Assembly: GCF_030913705.1 (NCBI RefSeq)
Contig: NZ_CP133190.1
Coordinates: forward strand, 2,619,501-2,683,500
Length of the DNA: 64,000 nt
Origin: Anaerocolumna sp. MB42-C2
GTDB taxonomy: Bacteria; Bacillota; Clostridia; Lachnospirales; Lachnospiraceae
Direction of reading: 5' to 3'
Shown here in pieces: positions 33,950 to 43,052 of this stretch. Each line of letters begins with the position of its first letter. The first letter of the stretch is position 1. The position numbers and the translations under genes are program-made. The notes beneath the pieces were generated by a model. That model was not told where the DNA came from and did no database searches. It saw nothing but the letters and a program-made list of their open reading frames with translations.

Positions 33950-34828
33950 TTATACATCACACCCATTAAAAGTATTCTCGCTATAGAAGCCTCTTACTTT
34001 AAACCCATTTTTTAAGTACAGTCTTTGAGCTTTTCTGTTTTGATAATATGTAACTAAATATAATTCACTAAACTTATGGCTACACAATAAATTGTTAATA
34101 TAGTACTTTAAGATTTCGCTTCCATATCCTTTTCTTTCATATTGAGGATGTATTGCAATTGTATCGATATAATTATCATCAACAATTCCAACACCTACTA
34201 ATTGATTCGCAACCCAAAAAGAATGAAAACCATGATTTACACTTAAATTCTTTAACCATTTGCTTTTTTCTTCACTATTTTTACAATAACCATCCTGTTC
34301 TTCATTACATTCCATTTGTTGTGCCCTAAAAGCATCATCCAATAGATGTAAATAATCTAGCGCATATTTATCTTCAAATTCTTTTATTTGCATATCTTTC
34401 CTCATTGAATAATTTTCTAACTCTTTCACAGTATCAAAATCTGAACTGATATAAAATTCAAAACCATAGGAATCTCGCTCCAAAGATAAATCTGAAAAAT
34501 AATTATTTAATATCGCATTAGCCGCATTTATATTGACATAAATATCTCTATCTTGCCTCTCTTTTATTATTGAATGATATTTTTCATCTATAAATTGAAT
34601 TATTTTATAATTACAAATATCTTTCTCAAAAGATAACTGTATAGAAAAATAATCAACTGCTCGAATTATAATAAAAATCCCTCTATTAGTTATACTTTCA
34701 AATACATAGCTTTGATATATATTACCGTTTCTATAAGATTCATTAAAAACCTCTACTGCACACGTGTTGATTTTATGTAACATTTCATTTGCAAAATTGA
34801 TGTCTCCTTTATCCATATTTCTAAACAT
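33950..34828 (-). CDS. GNAT-family N-acetyltransferase
   Basis: I chose the ATG at 34826-34828, behind GGAG with normal spacing (292 residues); a GTG at 34861 in the same frame is possible. The C-terminal 130 residues are a GNAT fold: VANQLVGVGIVDDNYIDTIAIHPQYERKGYGSEILKYYI, with the acetyl-CoA pyrophosphate loop ERKGYGSE, followed by YLVTYYQNRKAQRLYLKNGF. The N-terminal half has no recognised family and may be a degenerate second GNAT. The substrate is unknown. Confidence 0.75.
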   Translation of the reverse strand: MFRNMDKGDINFANEMLHKINTCAVEVFNESYRNGNIYQSYVFESITNRGIFIIIRAVDYFSIQLSFEKDICNYKIIQFIDEKYHSIIKERQDRDIYVNINAANAILNNYFSDLSLERDSYGFEFYISSDFDTVKELENYSMRKDMQIKEFEDKYALDYLHLLDDAFRAQQMECNEEQDGYCKNSEEKSKWLKNLSVNHGFHSFWVANQLVGVGIVDDNYIDTIAIHPQYERKGYGSEILKYYINNLLCSHKFSELYLVTYYQNRKAQRLYLKNGFKVRGFYSENTFNGCDV

Positions 34829-35041
34829 AATATCTCCAAATGATTTATCATTCCTTACCACAAATCATCTTATCCTTTCTTATTTATCTATGAAAAAGCC
34901 TATCCGTTATAAACTATGGGAAGTTGAATATACTAAAATAACGAAGTATCAAACTTCATTGTTTGCTCATTTTGTGCGGTATTTCTATTAGCTCTTTGCA
35001 TGCAAATGAAAAAAAGGTGTAATTCTATCTCATACTATACA

Positions 35042-36109
35042 TCAAGTGTATATCTCCCATACTTGAAAAATCTTTGCTTGAGATGGGCATTCTTTTAAAA
35101 TGCCAAATTCAGGATCATAATAAATACCTTTGTAATATATTCCCCAATGTCCATATCCCGGCAATACCATTCTTATTACACATAAATCCGGTAAAGGAAC
35201 CTTCGGATCATATCTCATTGATTTTGGGGCATAGCGGATACCGTAATAGTCGAGACATTTCTTCAAATCCTGTTTATTGGTACCCTTGTCCGTACCGATT
35301 ACTTTTATAACTTCACAAACAGATACACCAGCAAGCATCGCCACACATGATTGTCCACATAAATATCCTGTAGGTTCCTTTATATATGATATGTTATCAA
35401 TCCTTCTGACAGGATTATCTATACTATAGGGACTACCCTTGATATGCTGTGTTTGTTGCTGAGGTTTACCGCTTCGGGTCGTTGGTTTTTGCTGATCATA
35501 CTTTATGAGAATATCTCTTATGTTTACATCTTCCAAATCTTGTTCTGAAACATTATATAAATCAAGATAATCTTCCCGAGTTAAGAAATAGCAGGCATTT
35601 GAATCTGGATTATCTTGACTATGTCTCGGATATATTCCCCGAAACTTAAATTTACACTTTTCAATTACTCTTTTGGATTGATTATTAAAAGCCTTGTGAT
35701 AAACAGTCATTACATCGCATTGCAATCCCATAAAAGCATATTGCATCAATTTTTGGACGGCTTCAGTAGCAATTCCTTGCCCCCAAAATTCTTCTGCAAT
35801 TAAATAACCAAAATCAAATGAAAAGTTATAATCCTTAAATTTATTTTTGTGCATGCCAATTGAGCCTATTATTTTATTGCTATTATTAATTTTTAACGCA
35901 ATTGCCCATTCATCTGAATTTCTTTTAATCCAATTTTCTATTTTTTCTCTTGCTTTCTTAACATCAGTAATACGCTTCCAACCACCCGCTGCATTAATAA
36001 CATTCTCGTTTGAGGCAAATATAAGCATATCCTCAGCATATTCCAATTTCCACGGAAGTAGAGCAAGCCGATTTGTTTCTAACGTGGGAAGCACAATTGA
36101 ACTAACCAT
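35042..36109 (-). CDS. GNAT acetyltransferase fused to C39-like cysteine peptidase domain
   Basis: A 355-residue protein of two domains. Residues 1-180 are a RimJ/RimL-type GNAT: LETNRLALLPW, then FDFGYLIAEEFWGQGIATEAVQKLM with acetyl-CoA loop WGQGIATEA. After a polar linker rich in Gln, Pro and Lys (about 205-225), residues 235-355 look like a papain-fold peptidase of the C39 type. They contain CGQSC with Gln253 as oxyanion residue and Cys255 as nucleophile, His321 (GHWGIYY) and Asp332 (YYDPEFG), in the right order and spacing. There is no signal peptide or transporter domain, so it acts in the cytoplasm. The combination is unusual. It might acetylate and cleave the same peptide, or be two fused stand-alone activities. 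The neighbours give no pathway. Confidence 0.75.
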   Translation of the reverse strand: MVSSIVLPTLETNRLALLPWKLEYAEDMLIFASNENVINAAGGWKRITDVKKAREKIENWIKRNSDEWAIALKINNSNKIIGSIGMHKNKFKDYNFSFDFGYLIAEEFWGQGIATEAVQKLMQYAFMGLQCDVMTVYHKAFNNQSKRVIEKCKFKFRGIYPRHSQDNPDSNACYFLTREDYLDLYNVSEQDLEDVNIRDILIKYDQQKPTTRSGKPQQQTQHIKGSPYSIDNPVRRIDNISYIKEPTGYLCGQSCVAMLAGVSVCEVIKVIGTDKGTNKQDLKKCLDYYGIRYAPKSMRYDPKVPLPDLCVIRMVLPGYGHWGIYYKGIYYDPEFGILKECPSQAKIFQVWEIYT

Positions 36110-36168
36110 TTAATCCTCCTATAATAATAAACTCTTAATCCTAAACTGTTCGTCAAATTCAAAGTTGC

Positions 36169-36495
36169 CTATGTTTTTTGTTTTACTTCATAAATATAAT
36201 GGAAACCAAAATCAGCTGCTTCTGGTAATTCAGCTTTTACATCAATAACATAATGTATCTGGACAGCTTCTTCACTTGAAAAAATAACCTCTTTATTTTT
36301 TATTTCATATCCATTTATGCAAAAATCCTTAATATATTCTGCGTATTCAACGCCAAGACATCTATACCCGCTACATATCATAATAGCATCATCAGAAACC
36401 AGCTCTTTAAATGACACAACATCCCTTTTACTTGCTGCTTTCCACATATCATCTTCTCTCTCAAATATAATTTCTTCCTTGTTTTTATTACTCAT
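36169..36495 (-). CDS. NTF2-like (SnoaL/DUF4440) protein, C-terminally short
   Basis: A 108-residue protein with the NTF2-like pattern: a first helix (EREDDMWKAASKRDVVSFKELVSDDAIMICSG) followed by strands (NGYEIKNKEVIFSSEEAVQIHYVIDVKAE). It ends soon after FHYIYEVK, where family members normally continue with W-x-x-R-x-G-x-W-K and a last strand. This suggests a frameshifted or shortened gene. Function unknown. Confidence 0.5.
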   Translation of the reverse strand: MSNKNKEEIIFEREDDMWKAASKRDVVSFKELVSDDAIMICSGYRCLGVEYAEYIKDFCINGYEIKNKEVIFSSEEAVQIHYVIDVKAELPEAADFGFHYIYEVKQKT

Positions 36496-36540
36496 TTATT
36501 TTTCTCCAAAAATATGAATATATTTTGAATTTATAAGAGG

Positions 36541-36762
36541 ATACTACATGGGACTATATATATTTATTCCAAAAATGTTTTTCGTTGAATTATGTATTTT
36601 TCCCTTCCTAATTCTTATTCCATATATTAATTGCACCAACTGCCAGTACAGTAGTTCCACCTATGATTAAGATACCCGACCAGCCTTTTTAATATATAAA
36701 AAGAACTTATCAATTAAATTTTGCTCAGATGCTAAAGTCAATAGTTATCGTATTATGCTTTA
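36541..36762 (-). other. Short spacer with trace of a membrane-protein C terminus
   Basis: On the minus strand a 25-codon stretch (GWSGILIIGGTTVLAVGAINIWNKN and stop, about 36616-36692) reads like the last helix of a lost membrane protein. Nothing else is recognised. Confidence 0.25.
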
Positions 36763-37428
36763 TCAATTAGTTAATAAAAATATTCTATTTACTTGTTCAG
36801 CTTCTGGTATTAGAAATTCATATTCATCATTAATAGTAAATATAGAATTTAATTCACCCCTCCATTCATCCGTCGGTCTATTCCATAATATAAATCCATC
36901 ATCATAAAGGTCTTTATCAAGTTCTTTCATGTTCCATTCTATTATTTGTTCTTTCGTAATAAATGGATTCAGTTTAACTAATACTCTTCCTTTATCTGTT
37001 AAAATTCGTTTGCATTCAGTAAGGAGTTCTCTTACATCATCCGGATACATATTGTCTATAATATTTGACAGAATAATTCCATCCATACTTTTGTCTTTTA
37101 ACTCACGTATTAGTTCTGTACTTCCATTCTTAAATTGATATTCACCTTTTTCCATCATATTTGCTCGCATTTTGGCACAAGAGATTCCTTCACTTGCTAA
37201 ATCAATTCCATAGTGCTTTTTTGTTCCCCTAATAGCACATAAAAATAATAAGCTTCCGTTTCCACAACCAAAATCTAAGATATTTTCCGTTCCATAACAT
37301 AACCAATCTATCGCCTTATCAAATTGTTTCCAGCCTGTCGATTCGGTTTTAGGCACAGAGAGGTTCCCTCTCGTTTTCATATATATATTATTTTCTGTAT
37401 CAATTGCCTTTTCATACTTCTTATTCAT
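36763..37428 (-). CDS. SAM-dependent methyltransferase, class I
   Basis: The start is the ATG at 37426-37428 with AAGGAG at correct distance, giving 221 residues; the frame is open 16 codons further without a ribosome site. The glycine-rich SAM motif ILDFGCGNGSLLFL, the acidic strand end YGIDLASEG and the post-motif MDGIILSNIIDNMYPDDVRELLTECKRILTDKGRVLVKL are standard for Methyltransf_11/25. The substrate is unknown. It is a solitary gene in the accessory stretch. Confidence 0.8.
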   Translation of the reverse strand: MNKKYEKAIDTENNIYMKTRGNLSVPKTESTGWKQFDKAIDWLCYGTENILDFGCGNGSLLFLCAIRGTKKHYGIDLASEGISCAKMRANMMEKGEYQFKNGSTELIRELKDKSMDGIILSNIIDNMYPDDVRELLTECKRILTDKGRVLVKLNPFITKEQIIEWNMKELDKDLYDDGFILWNRPTDEWRGELNSIFTINDEYEFLIPEAEQVNRIFLLTN

Positions 37429-37466
37429 AACAATTCTCCTTTTTGACATACTACACCATTTACAAA

Positions 37467-37637
37467 TTATTTCCATAACAAATTATAAAAATTTTCTGTT
37501 TTTTTTATTTCAGTTAATATTAATTTTTTATCTTGATTTATTATTAATTCGATATCATATAACTTCGCATTTTCATATAAGGTCCCATACTCATCGCCCA
37601 ACTTCCCAGTATTGGTAATATATGTAGTATAAATATA
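37467..37637 (-). pseudogene. C-terminal remnant of an unidentified gene
   Basis: A 56-residue frame without start codon (YITNTGKLGDEYGTLYENAKLYDIELIINQDKKLILTEIKKTENFYNLLWK and stop) has normal amino-acid composition for a soluble protein. It lies directly before the methyltransferase gene. It is probably the 3' end of a deleted gene. No family is assigned. Confidence 0.3.
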
Positions 37638-37785
37638 TCACTTTATGGATAATATTTCAAATTATACACTATGAAATTATATTTATTACGTACCTAACTT
37701 ATAAAAATGACAAAGCTAATTTAATCGACATTACAGTGATTTTTCTGCTTAAGATCAGACAGTTTCAATATATAAACAATAAATA

Positions 37786-37836
37786 AAAGATATGTCGGAA
37801 TCCTTTGCACAGAAAGTTTTCGACATATCTTTTTTC
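37786..37836. terminator. Bidirectional terminator
   Basis: AAAAGATATGTCG and CGACATATCTTTT form a 13-bp stem with A-run on one side and TTTTTT on the other. It terminates the leftward export operon and could stop transcription from the left as well. Confidence 0.75.
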
Positions 37837-37892
37837 GATATTACATATTATTTATTATTGTTTGTAATCCTGCAGATGGAAGAAATATTCCT

Positions 37893-39266
37893 TTAAAAGG
37901 TTAATCCTTTTTTCATCCAGTCATACTTTAAGTAAGAGCGGATAAATTCATGTTCCGCCACATGGGTATTTATCTCCTGACTTTGATATAATGAATTTTC
38001 ATTCTCCAGCTCCAGATCCGAAATCTTGCCAAGCTCATGTTTCATGATTGCATAACTTCTATTCGTGCCTGCCTGTTCCAGTTTCTTGTTTTCCTGTTCA
38101 AATGATGTTTTTTTACTGAGTACCTCTTCATAAACTTTATTAAAAGAAAAGGACACATCCCGTTTTGTCTCATCCAGCTTTATATTCTCATTTTCCAGGT
38201 TATATTTAGCTGCCTCTTCGCTTTGGGTATCACTACCGCCTGACCGGTTGAGCAATCTTTGTTTGGTTTCCCGTTCTAGAGTTTGTAATGCTATAGAATA
38301 ATTATTTTCAAGTACACTCTCTAAATCCATATTATAATTGTTTTCATTAAAATTCTCATACACAGGTTTTAATTCAGTATCTAAAGTTAATTCAAAATCA
38401 TAATTATTGCCTAACATAAGGTTAAATTCACCAAGAACCGCTTTTTTTTGTGTCTGTAAATCATTTAAACCTATTTGCAGATCGCTGATCTTAAGTTCCA
38501 TAGAAGTTATCTCTGTTTTCGTTATTTTACCTAAAACCTCCTGCAGTCTGGCGACCTCAAGCTGTTTCTTCATTAATTCTGTCTGATTTACTAAATCCGT
38601 TTCCTTATTCCGTAATACATTATAAGTAATATAAAGGTTTTGTGCTGTAAAAACCAGCTGACAAGCGGACATTTTTGACTGAACCCTTAATTTATTTGTG
38701 GCATCATCCAGATCTTCTGCCTGATCATCCAAAGAAAACTGCTGCTTTCTTAAAGTTTTTCTGCTGTCAACAAGACTGTCTTTGTTATATTGATAAATAC
38801 CAATGAGGGCATCATAGTTTGATTTGATGTGGTTTATCAGATCCTGATCTCCATCAATTCTGGTTTCCAGGCTGGCTCTATCCTGCTGCAATTTTTTTAT
38901 TTGGAGATCCATCATATCAATGGCATCCTCCAGATCATCTCTGTCATCTTCCAGGTCATCCTGGGTATTCTTAATCTGCTTATAATCTTCATCCATGGCA
39001 CTAATTGCATTTTTGTTAATTAAGACTGCCGGATTACTCTCCAAAATTTTATTTTCTATCTCTTCAAACTTAAGCGTTCCTTTATTTTGGCTGTTATTAT
39101 CATAGGTAGCTTCACTTGCAACTTCATTGACAGATTCATTCACAGCACCAGCTTCCTTCTCAACATTACCATCTACGTTACTATCAACTTCACTGGCATG
39201 AATATGTACCGGAGTAAAAAATATAACTAAAACTGTTAAAACCAAAAACGTACAAACTTTATTCAT
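37893..39266 (-). CDS. TolC-like coiled-coil protein (outer-membrane-efflux-protein family) in a monoderm
   Basis: A 457-residue protein with a signal peptide (about residues 1-24, ending VHIHASE), an acidic linker, and a long alpha-helical body with strong coiled-coil heptads (DDLEDDRDDLEDAIDMMDLQIKKLQQ). Two related halves (about 75-280 and 300-450) match the TolC/OEP repeat layout, but the beta-barrel strands expected in Gram-negative TolC are not obvious. It is the last gene of an operon with an HlyD-type adaptor and a MacB-like ABC system. Without an outer membrane it may form a periplasm-like or wall-spanning conduit or simply a sleeve on the adaptor. Family recognition is by pattern. 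Confidence 0.65.
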   Translation of the reverse strand: MNKVCTFLVLTVLVIFFTPVHIHASEVDSNVDGNVEKEAGAVNESVNEVASEATYDNNSQNKGTLKFEEIENKILESNPAVLINKNAISAMDEDYKQIKNTQDDLEDDRDDLEDAIDMMDLQIKKLQQDRASLETRIDGDQDLINHIKSNYDALIGIYQYNKDSLVDSRKTLRKQQFSLDDQAEDLDDATNKLRVQSKMSACQLVFTAQNLYITYNVLRNKETDLVNQTELMKKQLEVARLQEVLGKITKTEITSMELKISDLQIGLNDLQTQKKAVLGEFNLMLGNNYDFELTLDTELKPVYENFNENNYNMDLESVLENNYSIALQTLERETKQRLLNRSGGSDTQSEEAAKYNLENENIKLDETKRDVSFSFNKVYEEVLSKKTSFEQENKKLEQAGTNRSYAIMKHELGKISDLELENENSLYQSQEINTHVAEHEFIRSYLKYDWMKKGLTF

Positions 39267-39320
39267 CCGGATACCTCCTTATATCTATTGTTAGATTTTT
39301 TAAAACAAAGTCTTTATAAG

Positions 39321-40715
39321 CTATTTTTTAAAATATACATCGGCAGTATATCCCGGTTTCAGCAGGTTATCCGGATCGTCCGGTTTCACCAGAACGCGGA
39401 TAACACGTTTCCCGTCCTTTTCCACGGCGAGACTGGGAATCTGCGTAACGGTTCCGGTGAGTGAAACATCCGGTACTGAGATTGGAACAATTTTCACTGT
39501 TTCACCTACTTCCACATTACTGATAAATTCCTCATCAACCTCTGCACTGACGGTAAGAGAGTCCCCATCAATAATTTGTAAAACCTGTGTGGGCATGCCC
39601 TGTGCTCCGAGATGAGATGCATCACTGACCATAATATTTAGCACAATGCCATTTTTTATATTAGAAACGATCTGATTGCCTTTGATATACTCTTTTGCGG
39701 TCTTTGCCGTAAGCGAGTCCAAATCCACCTGCGTTGCTCCAATTCCACTCTGTTGCTTGGTGATATTGGCAGTATTTCCGTGCTTGACCTGGGTAAGCTG
39801 CACTTGCTTGGATTTCAATGAAACATTCAACTGGTCCAGTTCGTCTTTTAAGGCAGTTTTCGTTTTCTGAATGTTGTCCTGTATGTCGTTTACAGCCTTC
39901 TGTCTCTGATCCAGTGCATCCTCATACATGTCTATCTCGTCTTTTAAAGCGGTTTTCGTTTTCTCAAGGTTATACTTTATATCCTTTACGGCTTTCTGTC
40001 TCTGATCCAGTGCATTCGTGTACTGATCCAGTTCGTCTTTTGAAATAGCTCCGGCATCATACAATGACTGGAACTCATAAAGGTCATTCTTTGCGGTCTT
40101 AAGCTCTTTATTTGCCAAATCAAGGGAATTCTGCAGCAATTTCAGATCTGCATTCGTGTCGTTATTATACTTTAATTGATGTTGTTTCAGATCACTCTTT
40201 GCGGTAGCCAGCTGCTTTCTTGCCAGATTCAATGAACTCTGAAGCAGCTTTAGATCCACATTCGTACCGCTATTATACTCTTGGGTCTTACGGGCGATCT
40301 GTTCTTGCAGCTGCTTTATATCGGCCTGCAGCGCAGTAATGCCCTGCTTTGCAGCGGGCAAAGCTGCCTGACCGGCGGTAAGCTGTTGATTCAGTTTCTC
40401 TACATTTCCATTATATTCGGAGAGATCCAGCGTTACAAGCGGCTGGCCAAGTGTGACCCTTTCTCCCTCCTTTACCAGTATATCTGTTACTACAGACAGA
40501 AAGTCGATACTGATATCCTCCATATGTGTATATTTTACCTCACCCCACGCATCGATCTCCGCCGCCTGATTAGCCGAATCCCCGATGTCCATGGTCTCTT
40601 GTGCAGAGGTATTGTTTTTCTGATAATAAAAAATCCCCAGTAAGACAGCGAGTATGACAAGCACACCAGTCCCTGCTAATACCGATTTTTTGTGGGTAGT
40701 AATCCATTTATTCAT
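39321..40715 (-). CDS. Membrane-fusion (HlyD/MacA-type) adaptor protein
   Basis: The start is the ATG at 40713-40715 behind GGAGG (464 residues). An N-terminal membrane anchor (SVLAGTGVLVILAVLLGIFYY) is followed by a biotinyl-lipoyl-like half (VVTDILVKEGERVTLGQPLVTLD), a long coiled coil (about 95-320) and the second lipoyl half plus beta-barrel (GNQIVSNIKNGIVLNIMV ... VSAEVDEEFISNVEVGETVKI). The coiled coil contains internal repeats: two copies of a 34-residue unit around DLKLLQ-S/N-SL, and two of about 31 residues around DALDQRQKAV. It should link the ABC permease to the TolC-like protein. Confidence 0.88.
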   Translation of the reverse strand: MNKWITTHKKSVLAGTGVLVILAVLLGIFYYQKNNTSAQETMDIGDSANQAAEIDAWGEVKYTHMEDISIDFLSVVTDILVKEGERVTLGQPLVTLDLSEYNGNVEKLNQQLTAGQAALPAAKQGITALQADIKQLQEQIARKTQEYNSGTNVDLKLLQSSLNLARKQLATAKSDLKQHQLKYNNDTNADLKLLQNSLDLANKELKTAKNDLYEFQSLYDAGAISKDELDQYTNALDQRQKAVKDIKYNLEKTKTALKDEIDMYEDALDQRQKAVNDIQDNIQKTKTALKDELDQLNVSLKSKQVQLTQVKHGNTANITKQQSGIGATQVDLDSLTAKTAKEYIKGNQIVSNIKNGIVLNIMVSDASHLGAQGMPTQVLQIIDGDSLTVSAEVDEEFISNVEVGETVKIVPISVPDVSLTGTVTQIPSLAVEKDGKRVIRVLVKPDDPDNLLKPGYTADVYFKK

Positions 40716-40736
40716 GAGATAAGCCTCCATCTATTA

Positions 40737-43052
40737 TTATTCAACGCTTTTCAGCGCTTCAAGCATATCAATCTGTTTCATCTTTCTGGCTACGATGCTA
40801 TTGGTAATCCAGGCGAAACACAGGGTCATAACGGTTGCAATCAATACATCGGGCAATGTAATATTCCCCGGAAGATCCATACGTTCATCCAGGCTACTGG
40901 CGATTACCCAGGATATAAACCGTCCCACAGGGATGCCGGTTAACGTCCCAAGCAGTACAGAAAAATAATTTTCGATCAGCACCAGGTTTCGGATTTTTCC
41001 ATGATGGAAACCAAGGACCCGCAGGGTAGCAAGGTCCCTGATCCGTTCGACAAAATTAAGAATGCTGGTGTTATACAGCACCACAAAAGCCAATGATGCA
41101 CCCATTACAATCAACGCCACTACTGCGAAGTTCACCACCTGCATACTTGAGGATAAGCCGGATTGCTGGCTTTCACGGGTTGCCGAATCTACTACCGCAT
41201 CACTTCCCAGAAATTTTTGATCCGGAGGGCCGTTCCATTGTATAAGCAGGGCTGTCGGCGAAAAGGTTTCGCCCAGGGCCTTCCAGTAACTGTCGCTCAT
41301 GTAGATTCCCTGACCGGAGGCCATATAGGCTACCTGAAGTACCTGCACTGATATATAATCCCCTCCTGAACGTTTGATCCGAATACTGTCTCCTTGCTTT
41401 ATACCAAGATTATCACATAATTTCCGGGTCATTAACACTCCATTTTCCGGTAAAGAGATAGGATTCCCGCTAACATCAGACATGTGAATCAAAGGGCTGT
41501 TTTCAGTGGTAATAGTGATGGGTTCCATTTTCTGTTTACCATTCGGGCAGATCACCTCTATGGCAGATTCCTGTATTTGCTGGGTGATGCCATTTAGTCC
41601 CAGGTTTTTAAGATAACGAGAATCTGCTTTCTCTGTGTCAACAAGAACTTTCTGATCATAGGTGAATGTGTTTCCATACATCTGGTCAGTAATTCCGGAT
41701 ATGGTACTTCTTACGGTCAGAGCGGCAATTATTACACTGACACAGCCCATGACACCAATGGTACTCATGACAAGACGTCCTTTGTTTTTCAGGGTGTTCC
41801 GTACAATCAGTTTATCACTGAACTTCATCTTCCCCCAAAGGGATGGGAAAGCTTCCAGAAAAATATGCGCACCTTTTTTAGGCGGTTTATCTCTTAGAAG
41901 CACTGCAGGAGTATCCCCCTGAAGTTTCCAGCAGGCATAAAAGGAAACACCGCCCGTACATAACAGGATAAGAAAGAATGATGCCGCGAAGTTCCAGTAA
42001 TTAATGTGAAGACTGTAACTGTTTAGCGTAAGTTTTAACCGAGGGACCAAAACCCTGCCGAACAGATTGGGGCCGAGCAAAAGACCGGAAATTGAGCCCA
42101 TCAGACCGATTATAACACCATAAGAGGTGTAATGCCAAAGGATACTTATCTTGCTGTATCCCATCGCTTTCAGAATCCCGATTTGTGTACGTTGACTTTC
42201 TACCAGTCGTAACATGGTACTTTGAGTAATCAGAGCCGTTACCAGAAAGAACAGAGTGGGAAATACAAAAGAAAGTGTTTTGAACTGCTGTATGCGGCCA
42301 TTAACACTGCTGACGCTGGTGTTATCCTTCTGCAAGGTGGTGCCTATCATCTTATGGCCAATTACTGCATCCACCTTTTGCACCACCTGAGTAAGATCAG
42401 TCCCAGGTTCCGTTTTCACACTGATTTGGTTGTAGACTTTCTGACCGTAAACACTCTTAAGCGCACTGGTATGAACCACTACAAAACCATAAAGCATGGG
42501 ATCCGGGATAATAACTGCAGTATTTTTTACTGCATAGACATGCTCACTGTTCAATGCCAGCCCGTCTATGGGAAGAGACAGCCATATGCCATTTAGTTTT
42601 ATCGAAATAGTATCTCCGACTTTCAGATTATGGGCTTTTGCAAATTCACTATCTAATACCGCCCCGCCGCCGCTTTTCCTAAACCGTCCCTCCTGCATCT
42701 CAGGCTGGTCCAGAGTACTGCCATCATTCAACGCATAGACATGCAGTGTGGGTTTTCCGGGCAGTTTGGTATCGGCTTCGGCAGAGAAACGCTTCTCTAC
42801 CTGCTTAACCCCAGAGATCCTATGTATTCCCCAGAGATCCTGCTCCGAGGGATTCTGTACGGTCACCCACAGGTCTGATAGGTTCGTTGAGTCATACATG
42901 GTATTCGTGTGGTTCCAGACAGTAAACCAAATACAGTCAAGGCCTGTCATTATAGATATGGCAAGTGTTGCCATAATAAAGATGGAAATAAACTGCGCTT
43001 TCGCTTTTTGCATATCACGCAGGGATTTTTTGAGCAATGCACCCCTCACCAT
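40737..43052 (-). CDS. FtsX-like ABC transporter permease (two FtsX domains)
   Basis: A 771-residue membrane protein with an N-terminal helix (FISIFIMATLAISIMTGLDCIW), a large extracytoplasmic domain, a FtsX helix group at about 260-400, a second start-like helix at about 430, another extracytoplasmic domain and a final FtsX group (about 640-770). This is the layout of the lipoprotein/peptide-type efflux permeases, not of Gram-negative MacB, where ATPase and permease are fused. It overlaps the ATPase gene by seven bases and is 21 bases from the adaptor gene. The DNA is richer in G+C than surrounding genes. Confidence 0.88.
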   Translation of the reverse strand: MVRGALLKKSLRDMQKAKAQFISIFIMATLAISIMTGLDCIWFTVWNHTNTMYDSTNLSDLWVTVQNPSEQDLWGIHRISGVKQVEKRFSAEADTKLPGKPTLHVYALNDGSTLDQPEMQEGRFRKSGGGAVLDSEFAKAHNLKVGDTISIKLNGIWLSLPIDGLALNSEHVYAVKNTAVIIPDPMLYGFVVVHTSALKSVYGQKVYNQISVKTEPGTDLTQVVQKVDAVIGHKMIGTTLQKDNTSVSSVNGRIQQFKTLSFVFPTLFFLVTALITQSTMLRLVESQRTQIGILKAMGYSKISILWHYTSYGVIIGLMGSISGLLLGPNLFGRVLVPRLKLTLNSYSLHINYWNFAASFFLILLCTGGVSFYACWKLQGDTPAVLLRDKPPKKGAHIFLEAFPSLWGKMKFSDKLIVRNTLKNKGRLVMSTIGVMGCVSVIIAALTVRSTISGITDQMYGNTFTYDQKVLVDTEKADSRYLKNLGLNGITQQIQESAIEVICPNGKQKMEPITITTENSPLIHMSDVSGNPISLPENGVLMTRKLCDNLGIKQGDSIRIKRSGGDYISVQVLQVAYMASGQGIYMSDSYWKALGETFSPTALLIQWNGPPDQKFLGSDAVVDSATRESQQSGLSSSMQVVNFAVVALIVMGASLAFVVLYNTSILNFVERIRDLATLRVLGFHHGKIRNLVLIENYFSVLLGTLTGIPVGRFISWVIASSLDERMDLPGNITLPDVLIATVMTLCFAWITNSIVARKMKQIDMLEALKSVE

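Noticed and set aside
39600..40300. Repeated DNA in the adaptor gene as a CRISPR array
   Set aside because: The repeats are in frame and encode duplicated coiled-coil segments; there are no uniform spacers and no cas genes.
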